From Coriaria nepalensis (Eukaryota; Streptophyta; Magnoliopsida; Cucurbitales; Coriariaceae), in the NCBI GenBank assembly GCA_027186245.1, contig CP114489.1:6765501-6829500 (forward strand): a stretch of 64,000 bases of DNA, written 5' to 3'. The position numbers and the translations under genes are program-made. Each line of letters opens with the position of its first letter. Positions within the stretch are counted from its first letter, which is position 1. Shown one piece after another: positions 23,301-34,869 of this stretch. The notes under the pieces are model-generated. The model did no database searches and was not told where the DNA came from. It saw only the letters and a program-made list of their open reading frames with translations.

Positions 23301-24430
23301 ATCTCTCCAGAAATTTGAATCTCAGCCAGAACCAATTGAACCAAATTGGTTGTGTTGGAGCATAGATTTCTTGGTATTATGCCAGAGAGATTGTTGTTGG
23401 AAAGGACCAAATTTGTCAGCTGACCCATATTGCCCAGTTCCTCTGGAATTCCTCCTGTGAGCTTGTTCAATGATAAATCAAGCGTTCCAAGATTACCCAA
23501 TTGAGAGAAAGTTGTGGGAATTGAGCCTTTAAGTTGATTACCCAATAAGTTAAGGTAAACGAGTTGACTCATTTCACCAAGTTGACTCGGAATCTCACCA
23601 GATAGAGAATTGTTTGAGAGGTTTAGAGTAGTGAGATTCTGAAGGCGACCCAACTGCCATGGAATCGGTCCGGTGAGATTGTTTTGAGAAAGAGAGAGCA
23701 GTTCGAGGCATGAGCAGTTGCCGAGTTCGGCCGGAATCGAACCCTCGAGTTGATTTTGCTGCAGAGTTATGTTCAGGGCTCGGCTGAGTCGGCCGAGTTG
23801 AGGTGGTATATGGCCTGTAAAGCTACAGAAGGATAACCCAAAATACTTCAAATTGACGAGACTGCCCAAAGACGCGGGAATCGGACCAGTGAGTTCGTTG
23901 TTACCGAGTCGTAAAGCTCGGAGACTCGTAAGTGTGCCAAGCTGAGCTGGAATCGGTCCGCTGAGTTGGTTAGAGTAAAGGAGTAGAGATTCCAGATGAG
24001 TGAGGTTGGACAGATTAGGTGGAATGGGACCCACTAGGTTGTTGCCGGAAAGATCCAGTGAGAGCAGGTTTCTCAATTTCCCGAGTGAACTCGGTATGGA
24101 CCCGCCGAGGGACGAGTCAGAAAGGTCCAGTCCCACCACTTCTTGCACTGAGTCGCCATCAGCGGAGTCAGACAGCACAGACCCACACGTAATACTATTC
24201 CAAGTACAGAAATTTGGGTTGCTTTCAGACCAATCATCAAAAACCTTTAACTCTTCGTCTTCTACAAACGACCTCTTTATCTCTAAGAGAACACTTAAAG
24301 TAGTAGTTAACGAAGAAGATGAACCATTACTACTATCGCTCGTAACAAACCCAGATGAAAAAAACACGACCAAAACAAGAACACATGACCATAGCGACAG
24401 AAATGGTATAGAGCCCGACATGGCCGCCAT
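20348..24430 (-). CDS. LRR receptor-like serine/threonine kinase, GSO1/GSO2 (SCHENGEN3) type
   Basis: Two exons, 24430-20959 and 20700-20348, separated by a 258 bp GT-AG intron (20958-20701) that splits a Glu codon of the kinase APE motif. The joined frame is about 1274 aa without a break. Domains in order: a signal peptide (about 1-31), an N-terminal LRR cap with FCTWNSITC, roughly 30 plasma-membrane-receptor LRRs, a membrane span (about VVVISVVSTLAVMALLAFGV), and a kinase. Kinase motifs are GSGGSGTIYKAE, VAVKKIL, HRDIKSSNILLD, GDFGLAKA, then SYGYIAPE continuing into YAYSLKATEKSDVYSMG, so it is an active-type RD kinase. Length and C-terminal tail match Arabidopsis GSO1/GSO2 (about 1250 aa). 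Those receptors bind sulfated CIF/TWS1 peptides at the plasma membrane to guide Casparian strip and embryo cuticle formation. GSO1 versus GSO2 orthology is not resolved. It is one of the few intact genes among decayed retroelements. Confidence 0.93.
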
Positions 24431-25524
24431 TCACGTTGTTCGTGTGTAAGAAACAAATACGGTACTTACATGGGTGGCTTTTTTTTTTTTTTTACTTGAA
24501 TATGAAAAGAGGAGCTTATTGGATCGTGTAGGAAGATATAATAAAGAGTCTCGAGAGACAAGTGTAGACAAGTAGGTGGCGGGAGCGGCGGTGGTAGGGT
24601 GGCGGTGGAGGAATATGGATTGGGCAGCGGTTGTCGGTCAGCTGGGGCGGAAAGAATAGACATGCACGCGCGTGGAAAAGTGGAGCAATCAATGATACAT
24701 GGAAGGAGCTGCAATGCAATTACGTAAGAGCTTATATATAGATATGGTTTAATTATAATTTGGGGAAGTTGGTATATTTCATATTTGCTTGTAAGATGGG
24801 AGAGTAATAACAAAGAAGGGCTTTGGTGTCCAGATTACATAGGAAGGAAGAGAGTAAAAAAGAGGCCATTATTTTTTTATTTATTTTTATATATATATAT
24901 TTTAGAAATTTGAAAACTTTTCAATAATAAATTACAAGAAATAAATAATTATACTTATAATATTATTACATAAATTTAAAATATAATTTAAAATATTTTA
25001 TAAAGAATTTAAAATCGAGCTAAATCCTAAGAATTATGTTGTCCAACCGCTTGGACTGCACTAAAAAAGAAAGTCAAAAAAAAAAAGGGATAAGAGACAG
25101 AGGGGACTGCTGCATTATTATGGCATGATTGTAATGAATAAGGAAATTGTATATGATAGTTGGTAGGTCTTATAATAGAGGAAATATTATTAAGGTACAG
25201 TGGTTGGGGTGTGTCAGCTTGATTGTAGTGTATTAGTTCAAAATAGATGTATCGGATATGATTCAAGCTAGAATCAGTCTTATTCAGAAAGTGAGCGGTT
25301 GAATTACTTTCTATAAAAATTTATTTATTACTTTTTAGTTTTTATAATATTTTGAAATGCAGATTTACAATGTCAAAGTTGTTCCCCGTGTATCCTCTGT
25401 CACTCCCTACGTAATCAACTACCCTCCCTAATCAACACCATATATACTTGCGTTCAAGATATAACAATTCCATTATACTTTTTTTTTTCTTTTATTGATA
25501 TTTACATAAATTTGGTTTTAATAT
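24431..25524. other. Upstream region of the GSO-like gene
   Basis: The presumed 5' UTR and promoter occupy 24431-24800, with a pyrimidine-rich leader on the minus strand and a poly-T run at 24480-24494 (poly-A on the coding strand). From 24860 to 25524 the sequence is AT-rich intergenic DNA with simple A and T runs. No gene is seen. The Tat element begins at 25525, about 1.1 kb upstream of the start codon. Confidence 0.5.
24731..24740 (-). promoter_or_regulatory. Candidate TATA box of the GSO-like gene
   Basis: Read on the minus strand this is TATATATAAG, about 300 bp upstream of the start codon. It would leave a 5' UTR of roughly 270 nt. It is the only clear TATA-like site in the proximal upstream region. 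Confidence 0.4.
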
Positions 25525-26090
25525 TATTAGCGTAGATTTCCATCTGTTATGAATAGCTTTATCATATATCATATGCTCTATACACTCATAAATAAATTGT
25601 GATCGGGATAGTGATCGATCAACCCTACTTTAACACTCTAGTTAATTTTTTAAGAAACTGTGTGTGGAACAATAGGTAAAAATCATTAATTAGTTCTCAC
25701 CAAAAATACATTACCTTCTACGGAAAATCTATCAGCTTTTATACCTAGATAAGGTTGGGAAATCCTAGATAGGCTTATATGTGTCCTGCTCTTATTACTC
25801 AATGTCGTGATCATTCCTTGCTCCACAATGGGTGTTAGCGCCCCTCTCGTCGCCCCAATTTGACACGTTAGGGGTGCTCACGTCCATTCCTCTAGCTTAT
25901 TCATGCTAATGTCTGAGGTGAGAGAAGAAATACCTAGCTCAACTTCAACGCCACTCAATGCCTTATTATCCTGCTCAGCCTCAGTCATCATCTTCTTTTT
26001 GTACTCAATTTCCTCGACATCTACCGACCCTACCTCAGCCTCGGTTTCTCTCACTCACGTTGAGGTTGTCCTGAAATCGAACCCAACAGT
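25525..26090 (-). mobile_element. Tat element 3' LTR (left copy)
   Basis: It starts TATTAGCGTAGATTTCC, against TGCTAACGTGGATTTTCG in the right copy, and stays colinear through CTCATAAATAAA, ACATTACCTTCTAC and ATTTCCTCGACATCTACCG to about 26090. The right copy stops matching there. The true inner edge may lie further right, because no polypurine tract is obvious at 26090 and the right copy may be truncated. Confidence 0.7.
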
Positions 26091-26979
26091 TAGCCACTTA
26101 GCACGTGATCTCATCTTCTATGGGTTACTTGGCATTCGGACATTCCTAACAGCTAACGTGCACTCGCAAGTTCTACCAACCCATAATCTATACTAATGGA
26201 TTTGAAAGGACGCGCAACAACGTCTTAAATGCCCATCGATCCATGCTTCTTATTATGCATTACCATCTCTTGGGTAATGACATGTGTCTCATGCTAGCTG
26301 CTAAACATAATTGTCACGTCTTTTCTCCTTCATTCTCTTTCCACACTTCGACGCTCTCCTCTTCCTATTTCTTAGTTCTTCCAAGATCTGCAAATTTTCC
26401 CTGATGACTCCTCCACTGCAAACCACCGCCAACCTCTAACGTTTAACAGATCATCTAGGATAAAGCGAGTAAGTTATTTTCTCTCTTTTTTCGTATTTTT
26501 CATTTTTGATGTGTGTTCTTCATTTTTTGCAAGTGTTGTTCGCATAAATCTTTTCTCGCCTTTATTTTTCTTTGAAAAAAAATATGTTTTGATCGAAAAT
26601 AGACTTAAGGACTGAAGCATAGATGTTTGTCTCTTTCTGACTCACAAAACCTCAGTCATTTTCTCCCTTAGCACTTTCTCTTTTAGTTTCCTAGGCGAAC
26701 ATCAAGATCATCCTCAGTCATACCCATCCTCAAGATCTTCCAACACTTAGTCAATTTTAGCTTTGTTGACTGACTTAGAATCATCCTCAGTTGTACCCAT
26801 CCACAAGATCTGCTAATACTTAGTCGATTTTAGTATTATTGACTGACCTTAGAATCATCCTCAACTTTTAGGCTAGACTTTCAATGGCCAATGAACATTC
26901 GACCTGAGGCCGATCTGCTCTCCTTTTAATGGTTAGGTACCATCCTAAGCAGATAGACCATGAAAGGTTCAAACTGAAC
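26091..26979. other. Tat element, unassigned part next to the 3' LTR
   Basis: Between the matched LTR and the antisense ORF lies pyrimidine-rich DNA (26310-26400), which on the element's own strand is purine-rich and may include its polypurine tract. A repeated phrase also occurs here (CTCAGT and TGACTGA units at 26700-26870). No reading frame is supported. Confidence 0.4.
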
Positions 26980-28870
26980 TGAATAAAAAGAGTAAGGGAG
27001 CGGCTCGGCCTCAGCTAGATCATTACTAAGAGGTTGACTCAACATTCATTGAGGATGACCACTTCTACATCCTCGCCGAGTATAATATTCATTTCCTATG
27101 TAAACATTCGAGTGTTTGAGGAATATAAGTGGATCTCCTCAATCGGTACGGACGGGTCAATAGAGACAACAGTTTACATGTATATGTTTACATGGGGTTT
27201 TAGAGTACCCTTGCATCAATTTCTCAAGTCCCTCCTCTACTCTCGGAAGCTTCCACCTTACCAGTTGGTGCCCAATGCCTTGAAGACTATACTTGGGTTG
27301 TTCGTGCTATACTTCGATGAACCAAGGCATCTTCCCCAAACGTCATTCTTCCACTCCCTCAAAAGTCTTATGCCAGAGTAAGCAAAAGTGGTATTATACC
27401 ACCTTAGAGAAGGGCAAACTAATAACTGGCCTTTCTCAGGCCAACAAGTTTTGGAAAGAGAAATGGTTTGTACTTACCTAACACTGACAGTGCCCCACCT
27501 ACTAGTACTCCGTTTGCACTGATTACCAAGAGAAAAGCACTTTAAAGTGCGATATTAGACTGTCTGAGATGGATGAGTCGGTCTACGAGACCATTATGAG
27601 TAAGTCTGAAGAGGAAAGGCACTTCAGATTAGTCCTAACCGTCGATCGCCTTACTAACTGCAATCTCATATGCGTTGACCCATCACTAGAGGTCGACTCC
27701 CTTAGTACCATCCCTCATGCTAAGCCTAGGGCCCTTCCCAGGGTTGCAATTCTATTCATATTTTTGCATTAACTATTTTCTATTATACATTTACTAATCC
27801 TTGTAAGTTTTGTAGAGAAAATATCCAAGACTGAGGTCGCAGCCTTAACTGACCACAAATATCTGGAATAAAAGAGGAGGCGAGAGGTTAAAGTCACAGC
27901 CAAGCAGGCCAAAAAGAGTCAAGGATCCCCTCAGAGCACCCCTGGCTAGCTTAAGAGGTCCAGAATTAGGGAGCAGCCTCCTTCGGGCTAACTAAGGGTA
28001 GGCATATCCAGCTCCTCACCCTCCTCATAGGCTGCCCCAGCTCAGGACAACGTTGTCCCCTTAACCACAGTTCTTCAAAGGGTTACTCCTTGTTCACCGA
28101 CACCTCCCTTGTCCTAATGCACTTTAATCAAGGTGTTCTTGACACAAAAGTTCGGGTCAAGGTTCTTGCTAGAGCCCCAAATCAGCGAGGGCTTCCTCAA
28201 ACTTCCATCTGATGCTAGAGAATCTCAGGTTGGTGAGACTCCCTCTTTCTGAAGTTCATGAGATTATGAGCTCTAGCCTTACTACAATAAGTGTATTTTC
28301 TCTTGTTATTTCTTGATTTTGTTTTTCCAAATCCTAACTAACCCATCTTCGTTTCTATTTTCAGTGCAAAGTTGCATCAACCATCCCATGGACCTCTCTT
28401 CAGACCTTTCAGCATGAGGAGGTCAAATGGCTGAAGGCTGAGAATGATAAACTGAAGTAGAGCACTTTGTCTTATATTCAACAAGTCAAGGAGTTCACCT
28501 CCAAGAAGAACCAACTGATCAAAAAGTATCACAAAGAGGTTGATCTCATAAGGGGTCAAATTGCATGAGGCTGAAGAGCAATTAGAAAAAACCCTAGCCA
28601 AAATGGAGGAACTTAAGGCTTAGGTTCCCAATATTGAGAGTGGCGTTGTGGCTAAGTACCTGGAGTCCGAAAAGTTATCCGCCCTGAGGTCGGAGATCAA
28701 CAATAAGAGGTTCATGTCTTGTCTAGCCGTCGTCGAGCTGAAGTTCCCGAAATTGAATGTGGAAAACATATAACTTCCGAGCGATGACACTTCAGGGAAC
28801 GAGGATAAAAGTGAAGAGGTTGTGCCAGCCACTACTACTACTGAGGGGGGGGGGGGGTGACTGGAGATGG
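26980..28870 (+). pseudogene. Tat element additional ORF, antisense to gag-pol
   Basis: Opposite to the element's gag-pol, the plus strand encodes a broken protein. Its N-terminal half contains FEEYKWISS, then YMYMFTWGFRVPLHQFLKSL and LVPNALKTILGLFVLYF (about 27034-27381). This pattern recalls the plant 'putative gypsy type transposon' domain (PF04195, Transposase_28) that accompanies Tat elements. The C-terminal part is charged and coiled-coil-like (27830-27930 and 28420-28760, KLKAENDKL-type). Stops interrupt it repeatedly. Tat and Ogre elements are known to carry an additional ORF between pol and the 3' LTR, in either orientation. Its function is unknown. Assignment is by recall and should be checked with an HMM search. 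Confidence 0.6.
28845..28857 (+). repeat. Poly-G tract, 13 nt
   Basis: An uninterrupted run of G in the Tat element, near the 3' end of the antisense ORF. It is one of three such runs in the element, with 31095-31106 and 35676-35694. Confidence 0.95.
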
Positions 28871-28995
28871 AGGCCTTTCTCCTCCCAGCTTATAAACATG
28901 AAGTTTTTTTTTTTTTTTTTGTAAGAACTTGTCATCCATTAATGAAATAGCTCATTTTCTTTCCATAGTTGTCTTTTTTTGTAGTCTCCTTCTTC

Positions 28996-29420
28996 CCTAT
29001 CGAGTGTTTAGTTCTTTAGACACTTTGGTGCCAAATAAGTGCTCAAGTTGTTGGAAGTTAAGCCCTTATTGGGTGCTCAGATCTTCAATACCTTGGGCGC
29101 TAAATAAGAGCTCCAAGTTGTTGGATGTTGAGCCTTTATCGGATACTCAGATCTTCATTATCTTGGATGCTAAATAAGCACTTATCAGATGCTCAGATCT
29201 TCAGTACCTTCGGTGCCAAATAAGCGTTCCAAGTTGTTGGATGTTGAGCCCCTATCGGGTGCTCAGATCCTCATTACCTTGGGTGCTAAATAAGACTCTA
29301 AGTTGTTGGATGTTGAGCCCTTATCGGATGCTTAGATCTTCAATACCTTGGGCGCCAAATAAGCGCTCTAAGTTGTTGGATGTTGAGCTCATATTAGATG
29401 CTCAGATCTTCCTTTTATTT
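28996..29420 (-). repeat. Tandem repeat of about 70 bp in the Tat 3' region
   Basis: About six copies of a roughly 70 bp unit recur, each containing GTTGTTGGATGTTGAGCC, then TCGG(G/A)TGCTCAGATCTTCA, then CTTGG(G/A)(C/T)GC(T/C)AAATAAG. One internal copy is shortened near 29176. It lies between integrase and the antisense ORF, in the hypervariable 3' region where Tat/Ogre elements are known to carry tandem repeats. Confidence 0.9.
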
Positions 29421-31094
29421 TTAAATATATTTTCATTTCACTCATAGGGTGGGCAATTCGAGCGCCTTTTAATTGAATATTGAGAATAACAATACAAGTG
29501 TTACACTAGTCATCACCCTCTTCTTCACATCTCCTTGGCAGTAGACCTTAAGGTTATCTGAGTTTTAAAGTTGCGCCAGCTCTTTTCCCGCTTGATTCTT
29601 TAATTTATATGTTCCTGGTCTAACCTCATATCCAAACCTATAGGGTCATTCCCAATTTGGCACTAAAGGGTCTTTATGTTGAAGGTTAACAATCTTTATA
29701 AGCACCAAGTCACCTATATGGATCAATCTAAGGTTTACTCTCTTGTTGTAGTGACGCTTAATCCTTTTCTTCAGTGCCTCCTCCTTAATATGAGCCTCCT
29801 CTCTTATTTCTCGAAAAGGGTTTCTCCCGTTGCGTTCTGAGGAATGGTGCGAATAGCCCATAGTAACGAGGGTAGTTCATATGCTCAGCTTCTACCTACC
29901 TCTTCTAACCTTTTCTTTAGCAAATTCTTGATAATTTTATTAGCCGCCTCCACTTGGTCGTTTACCTTAGGACGATAGGGGGAGAAAGTGAAGTGTATGC
30001 TCTTCAGCTCAGCGTAAAATTTTCTAAATTTTAAATTGTCGAATTGTCTCCCATTATATTTGACGATGCTTTACAGTACTCTGAATCTGCATATAATGTT
30101 ATTCCATACAAACTTAGTTGTCACTGCCTTAATAATCTTCGTTAAGGGCTTAGACTTAATCCACTTTGTGAAACAATCAATGGCTACAACCGCATACTTC
30201 TTTTGCTTTGCACCTTGCATCAGGGGTCTGATGAGATCCATTCCCTACCTTACAAATGGCTAAGGGCTACTAACTGAGGTTAATTCCATAGGAGGTTTCC
30301 TAGAAATACTAGCATGAACATTACAGTTCCAACATCGCTTGTTATGACGCTTGGCATCCCTCTTCAAAATAGTCCAGAAGTACTCTTTCCTCGTTAACTT
30401 ATGTACGCTTCCACACACTCCCTCATGAATTTCATTCAATAATAGCTCTTTTTCATTCTCAACCATGCACCTCATCATTGGCTGTGTATACCCTCTACGA
30501 ATTAGTATGTCCCCTACCATGACACATCTTGAAGCCTAGGCTCTGACCCTTCTTGCCTCCTTTCTTGATAAAGGCAACTCCCCACTTACCAAATACTTCT
30601 CTATAGCTCTGATCCACCCTTCATCCTCTAGCGTCATCACAATAGTTTTTGTTGAAACACTAGGCCTATCAAGGTATCTCTTCAAGGCCTCGGTAGGCAA
30701 GTCTACTTGTAGTGAAGTTTCTAATTTTTCCAGGGCATCAACATCGACATTGGCACTCCTTGGGACATACTTTATTTTATACTTATCAAACCTTTTCAAA
30801 ACAACTTTAGCTAGCTTCTGATAAGCCTTCATCTTCTCTAATTTCACCTTAAACTCCAACCGCACCTATGAAACCATTACTTAAGAATCACTAAATAAGC
30901 AAATTCATTCAGGCCCTACTTCTCTGGTCGTTCTCAACTCTACCAGGAGTGCCTCATACTCTGCCTTATTATTCAAAGTCTTGAAGCAAAATCTGAGCGC
31001 GTATTTGATCCTCCTACCCTCCGGAGAGATGAGGATTAGCCCCACTCCATAACCTTCATTATTTACTGTCCTATCTACCTGTAGTGTCCAAAGA

Positions 31095-31106
31095 GGGGGG
31101 GGGGGG
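31095..31106 (+). repeat. Poly-G tract, 12 nt
   Basis: An uninterrupted run of G (poly-C on the element's coding strand) in the RNase H region of the Tat pol, where it adds a run of Pro to the frame. Confidence 0.95.
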
Positions 31107-31659
31107 TGGAGCTCTACTTCATCAATGCCATCCATTTTCCTATCCTTCTCTATATTCTAATGTTCTTACTGGAGAATTCTGAGATGAAGTCAGCTAGGGC
31201 CTGAGCTTTAATGGCTGCTATAGATTTATAAGATATGTCAAATTCTCCTAGCTCAATAGACTACTTGAGAAATCTCTTAGATGTGTCAAGGTTTGAGAAA
31301 TCTCCTAGATGTGTCAGGGTTTTAGAGGATCTACATTGAAGAAAGATAGTCACTACCACTATTAGATGAGCCTGAATGTATGGTCAGCTTCTTAGCCGCT
31401 ACTATAAGAGCGAAAATAGTTTTATTGGCATGAGGATATCTCTCCTTAGCCTCACTCATCATCTTACTGGTATAGTACACTGGTATTTGCTTCCTCTCTT
31501 CCTCCTACAGCAATACTAAGCTTACCGCAACTCCACTCACTATAATGTAAAGACTCAACTCTTCCCCCGCCTTTGACTTATTCAACCTAGGAATGGATGC
31601 TAGGTATCTCTTCAATTATTCAAAAGCCCTATTGCAGTCTTTAATCTATCCCTTAGTAT

Positions 31660-33215
31660 TGTAATGCTCACCCTACCAGCTGCTTATTCTATTGACTACT
31701 TTGGACGGAAACACGCATAGTTAGTAAGAGGTCATTACCTTTCTCTATTTCAATAATAAACTTTACTTTCAAAAGCCTTTTTAAGGAAATAATGTAATGA
31801 TTTGAAAATATTGTGAAAGTCTTTACCATAGGGAATTAATCCCAAAAATTTTTCAATAAATTTATTCTTTATTCCAATATACATATATGTACATATATAT
31901 AAGTTTGTTTAAGGAAGTGCAGATTTTTCAAACCCATTGCTTATAGAGGTCGGGTCTCATATGTATAATTTCAAGGGACTGATTGCCTCCATTCGCTTGT
32001 TCTTTAGTTTACCGTCTTACCTTTGTAATTTTCTACAACACAAGGTAGACATCTCTGAGCTGGAAGCTCAGTAAAGATAGAGTCTTACTCACATTACTAT
32101 TCTTTTTATGACTACCTTTGGTTAATGCTTTTATGACCTATATCTAGCATGCATGATTTCCTATCATTCTTTATGCTTGGGCCCTAAGGATGCTTCCATC
32201 GGCATGTCAACTGATATCTAATCAGTAGTCTGCTTATGAACGTTGTAACGATCCGCTTATGACCTTTTCTTTTAGAATTATATGGGGTCCCGTAGGATCG
32301 ACAAGCGATCTTTCTTTTGACCCACCAGCACCTCACTTTAATGTTATGCATATGCATGCTCATGCTTTTTTACTTTATTTAGCATAACATAAATTCCTAG
32401 TATGAACATATGCAGCTAATCGTAGCATGTTAAAGTTTGTATTATCCTTAAACCATCATATTATATCATATTCATATTAGTCATAATCTTATCTATAACA
32501 TGGTAATAACATCATTTCATTTCCTACGTAACATGCTATAATCGTAATCATAACATATACATAATCATAGCAGGACAAATAATTTCTGCGAGTCATCATG
32601 CTTAATAATTAATATTATCCTCAATTAATATAATTATTTTAAATAACCATAATAACAAATAAATAATATTTTATCTTTGTATTGTAATAAGACTATACTT
32701 ATAAAGATTTAGAGATGATTGACAATCTAATTCCTTTTTCCTCTTTGTTCTTTTCTTCCTTTCCTCTCCTTTCTTTCTTCTCTCCCTCACGTTTTCTTTC
32801 TTCTCTTCTTGCTGATTTATTTATCTCTTTCTTTCTCTTTTTTTCATTGAATTCCTTTCAATGGCCGTAGACTATTTATAGCAAAAAGGAAGAGGTTTCA
32901 TAGGGTGACACCTTAATGGACACTAAGGTGGTCTACATGTGTCTTCTAAAACACTTCAGCAAGTGTCTGCTGCCACTTAATGTGTCAAATGACACATAAG
33001 CGAGCAATTTTTTTTTTTTGTTATTTAACTTTAAGTCACCTTAAATCTTTAAAAATTACTAAAAACCCCTTTAACTTTTAGAAATTATATAAAAGATCCC
33101 CTATTATTTTGATTATTAAAATTAGGTATAAGTGGGAATTAAAAGTTTCTAATAAGCCCATTTTAAATCTATTTTCCCATTACTCTACCTAGTTTAGAAA
33201 TATTAGGGGTTTACA
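31660..33215 (-). mobile_element. Solo LTR, 1556 bp, inserted in Tat pol
   Basis: It begins TG and ends CA on the plus strand with a perfect 5 bp duplication, AGTAT, at 31655-31659 and 33216-33220. On the minus strand it opens TGTAAACCCCTAATATTTC and carries a TATA box, TATAAATAG, at about 32874-32866, so its transcriptional orientation is minus. It contains no reading frame. The parent family is not represented elsewhere in the window. Confidence 0.9.
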
Positions 33216-34869
33216 AGTATGAGAGCACTTCAAATATTTAGAGAAAGGGAGTATTTATCAGCCGAGCAACTCATAAAATGGCTAAGTGCAAGCCACTTTA
33301 CCAATTAAGCCTTGAATTTACTTCTTTATATGTGGTGCCTTCAGGTTGAGATAGCTTGTACCTTCTCCAGATTAGTCTTGATTTCCCTTTGGTGCACAAC
33401 GTACCCTAGGAATTTGCCCGATCTTACCCCAAAGGCATATTTCTCTAGGTTTAGCTTCATCCCGTATTCTCTCATTACTTTAAATGCCTCATTCAGGTGC
33501 TCATAGTAGTCCTTTTTCATCACGCTTTTTACTAGTATGCCATCCACATACACCTCCATTGTCTTCCCCAATTGCTTCTAGAACATGCCATTAACTAGCC
33601 TTTGGAAGGTCGCCCCATCATTCTTTAGTCCGAAGGGCATCACATTATAGTAGTAAGTGCTCTTGACATTTATGAAAGAGGTCTTCTCTTAGTCCCCGAC
33701 CCACAGCTTTACTTGGTGGTATCCCAAGTAGGTGTCTATGAAGTAATCCAAATTTTTTTGAATGATATTCAAGAAAAGCTTTGAATGATATTCATGCTCG
33801 CCCATAGCTCTCCTCTTTCGGTCACCAGGACCACGTTCGAGAGCCACTTTGGGTACTGGACTTCCCTAATTACTCGTATCGCCAATAACTTTCTCACCTT
33901 CTCAGCCACACGCATATTCCTTTCCTCGTTGAACTTCCTCCTTCTCTGTCTCATCAGTCTGGCCCCAGGTTTAACGTCGAGTTGATGTATGATAACATCT
34001 TCCTTAATGCTTGTCAGCTCAGAAGTATCCCAAGCAAATACATTAAGATTATGCTCCAGGGTCTGAACGATACACTTCAGATTAGTCTCGATTAGCTCGA
34101 TTCCTACTCTCAACTTTCTTCCTCTGGGAAATATGATATGTTGAAGGGCTTTTATTGAGGAGACTCTCAACCTCTTTCCCCTCTCCTCCTCGTTCTTCAC
34201 CTTCTCTTCGACCTTTTTATATTCATCTTCATCCAATGCTTGTTCGCTCTCAACTATGTGGACGTAAGCTAATGGCTCAACTCCTCCATCTTTGAGAACG
34301 TCAGGTAACATCTCCCACCCCTTTACAACTCCCACCCCTTTACTGAGAAAATCAAGCTTTCTTGATTTGTCTTTACAACTCCCACCCCCTCCCTCAGTAG
34401 GAAACTTCATAATTAAGTGCTTTGTCGAAATGATAGCTCTCAGGGAGTTGATAGAGGGACGACTCAAAATGATATTATATCCCGACAAGAAGTTGACAAT
34501 TATGAAGTTCACCATGACCATCGACCTTTAAGACCCCTCTCTTAAAGTCATTGGTAAGCTGATCATTCCCTCTGAATACAAAAACTTCCTAGAGAAACCG
34601 ATCAGCGGAGTATTGACAGGTTTCAGATTTGCATTATTGATGCCCATCTTTCTGAAAGTAGACAAAGGCAAGACATCCACCGCACTTCCTGAATGACCAG
34701 TACCCGATATATAAACATGGTTGAGACATTAGATGAGATGATTAGGGAATCATTGTGGAGGTATATGATGGCCTCTTCATCCAGGTGATTAAAGGTGATG
34801 TTGACCAAAGCTCTATCCTGAAGGGTAATCGAAACCGAGAACACCTCAGCCTACGTCAGGCTTCTCATC

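Larger units (their letters stand above)
29646..34850 (-). pseudogene. Tat pol: protease, RT, RNase H and integrase, decayed
   Basis: Read on the minus strand: protease region (34844-34440, with SGYNIILSRPSINSLRAI at about 34480), RT N-terminus (33769-34000), RT palm (33571-33341, MEVYVDGILVKS and KLNLEKYAFGV), RT thumb/RNase H (33300-33221 continuing at 31654-31320, YTSKMMSEAKERYPHAN), RNase H (31135-30905, YGVGLILISPEGRRIKYALR), integrase HHCC (30520-30260, EIHEGVCGS...CWNCNVHA) and integrase C-terminus (29861-29646, HYNKRV and GDLVLIK). The RT motif is YVDG where YVDD is expected. Stops and frameshifts break every domain. A solo LTR at 31660-33215 interrupts it, and removing that LTR plus one TSD copy restores colinearity. 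Confidence 0.85.

Noticed and set aside
21679..24449. Plus-strand frames of 64-152 aa across the receptor kinase
   Set aside because: They are antisense shadows of the LRR coding sequence, whose minus-strand frame is intact over 1164 codons.
24466..24813. A 115 aa minus-strand frame upstream of the receptor kinase
   Set aside because: It lies in the presumed 5' UTR and promoter, is Pro/Leu/Ser-rich from pyrimidine-rich DNA, and has no known motif.
26091..26460. Extension of the Tat 3' LTR to a pyrimidine tract near 26310-26400
   Set aside because: The right LTR copy gives no matching sequence beyond about 26090, so the inner edge cannot be set from the window.
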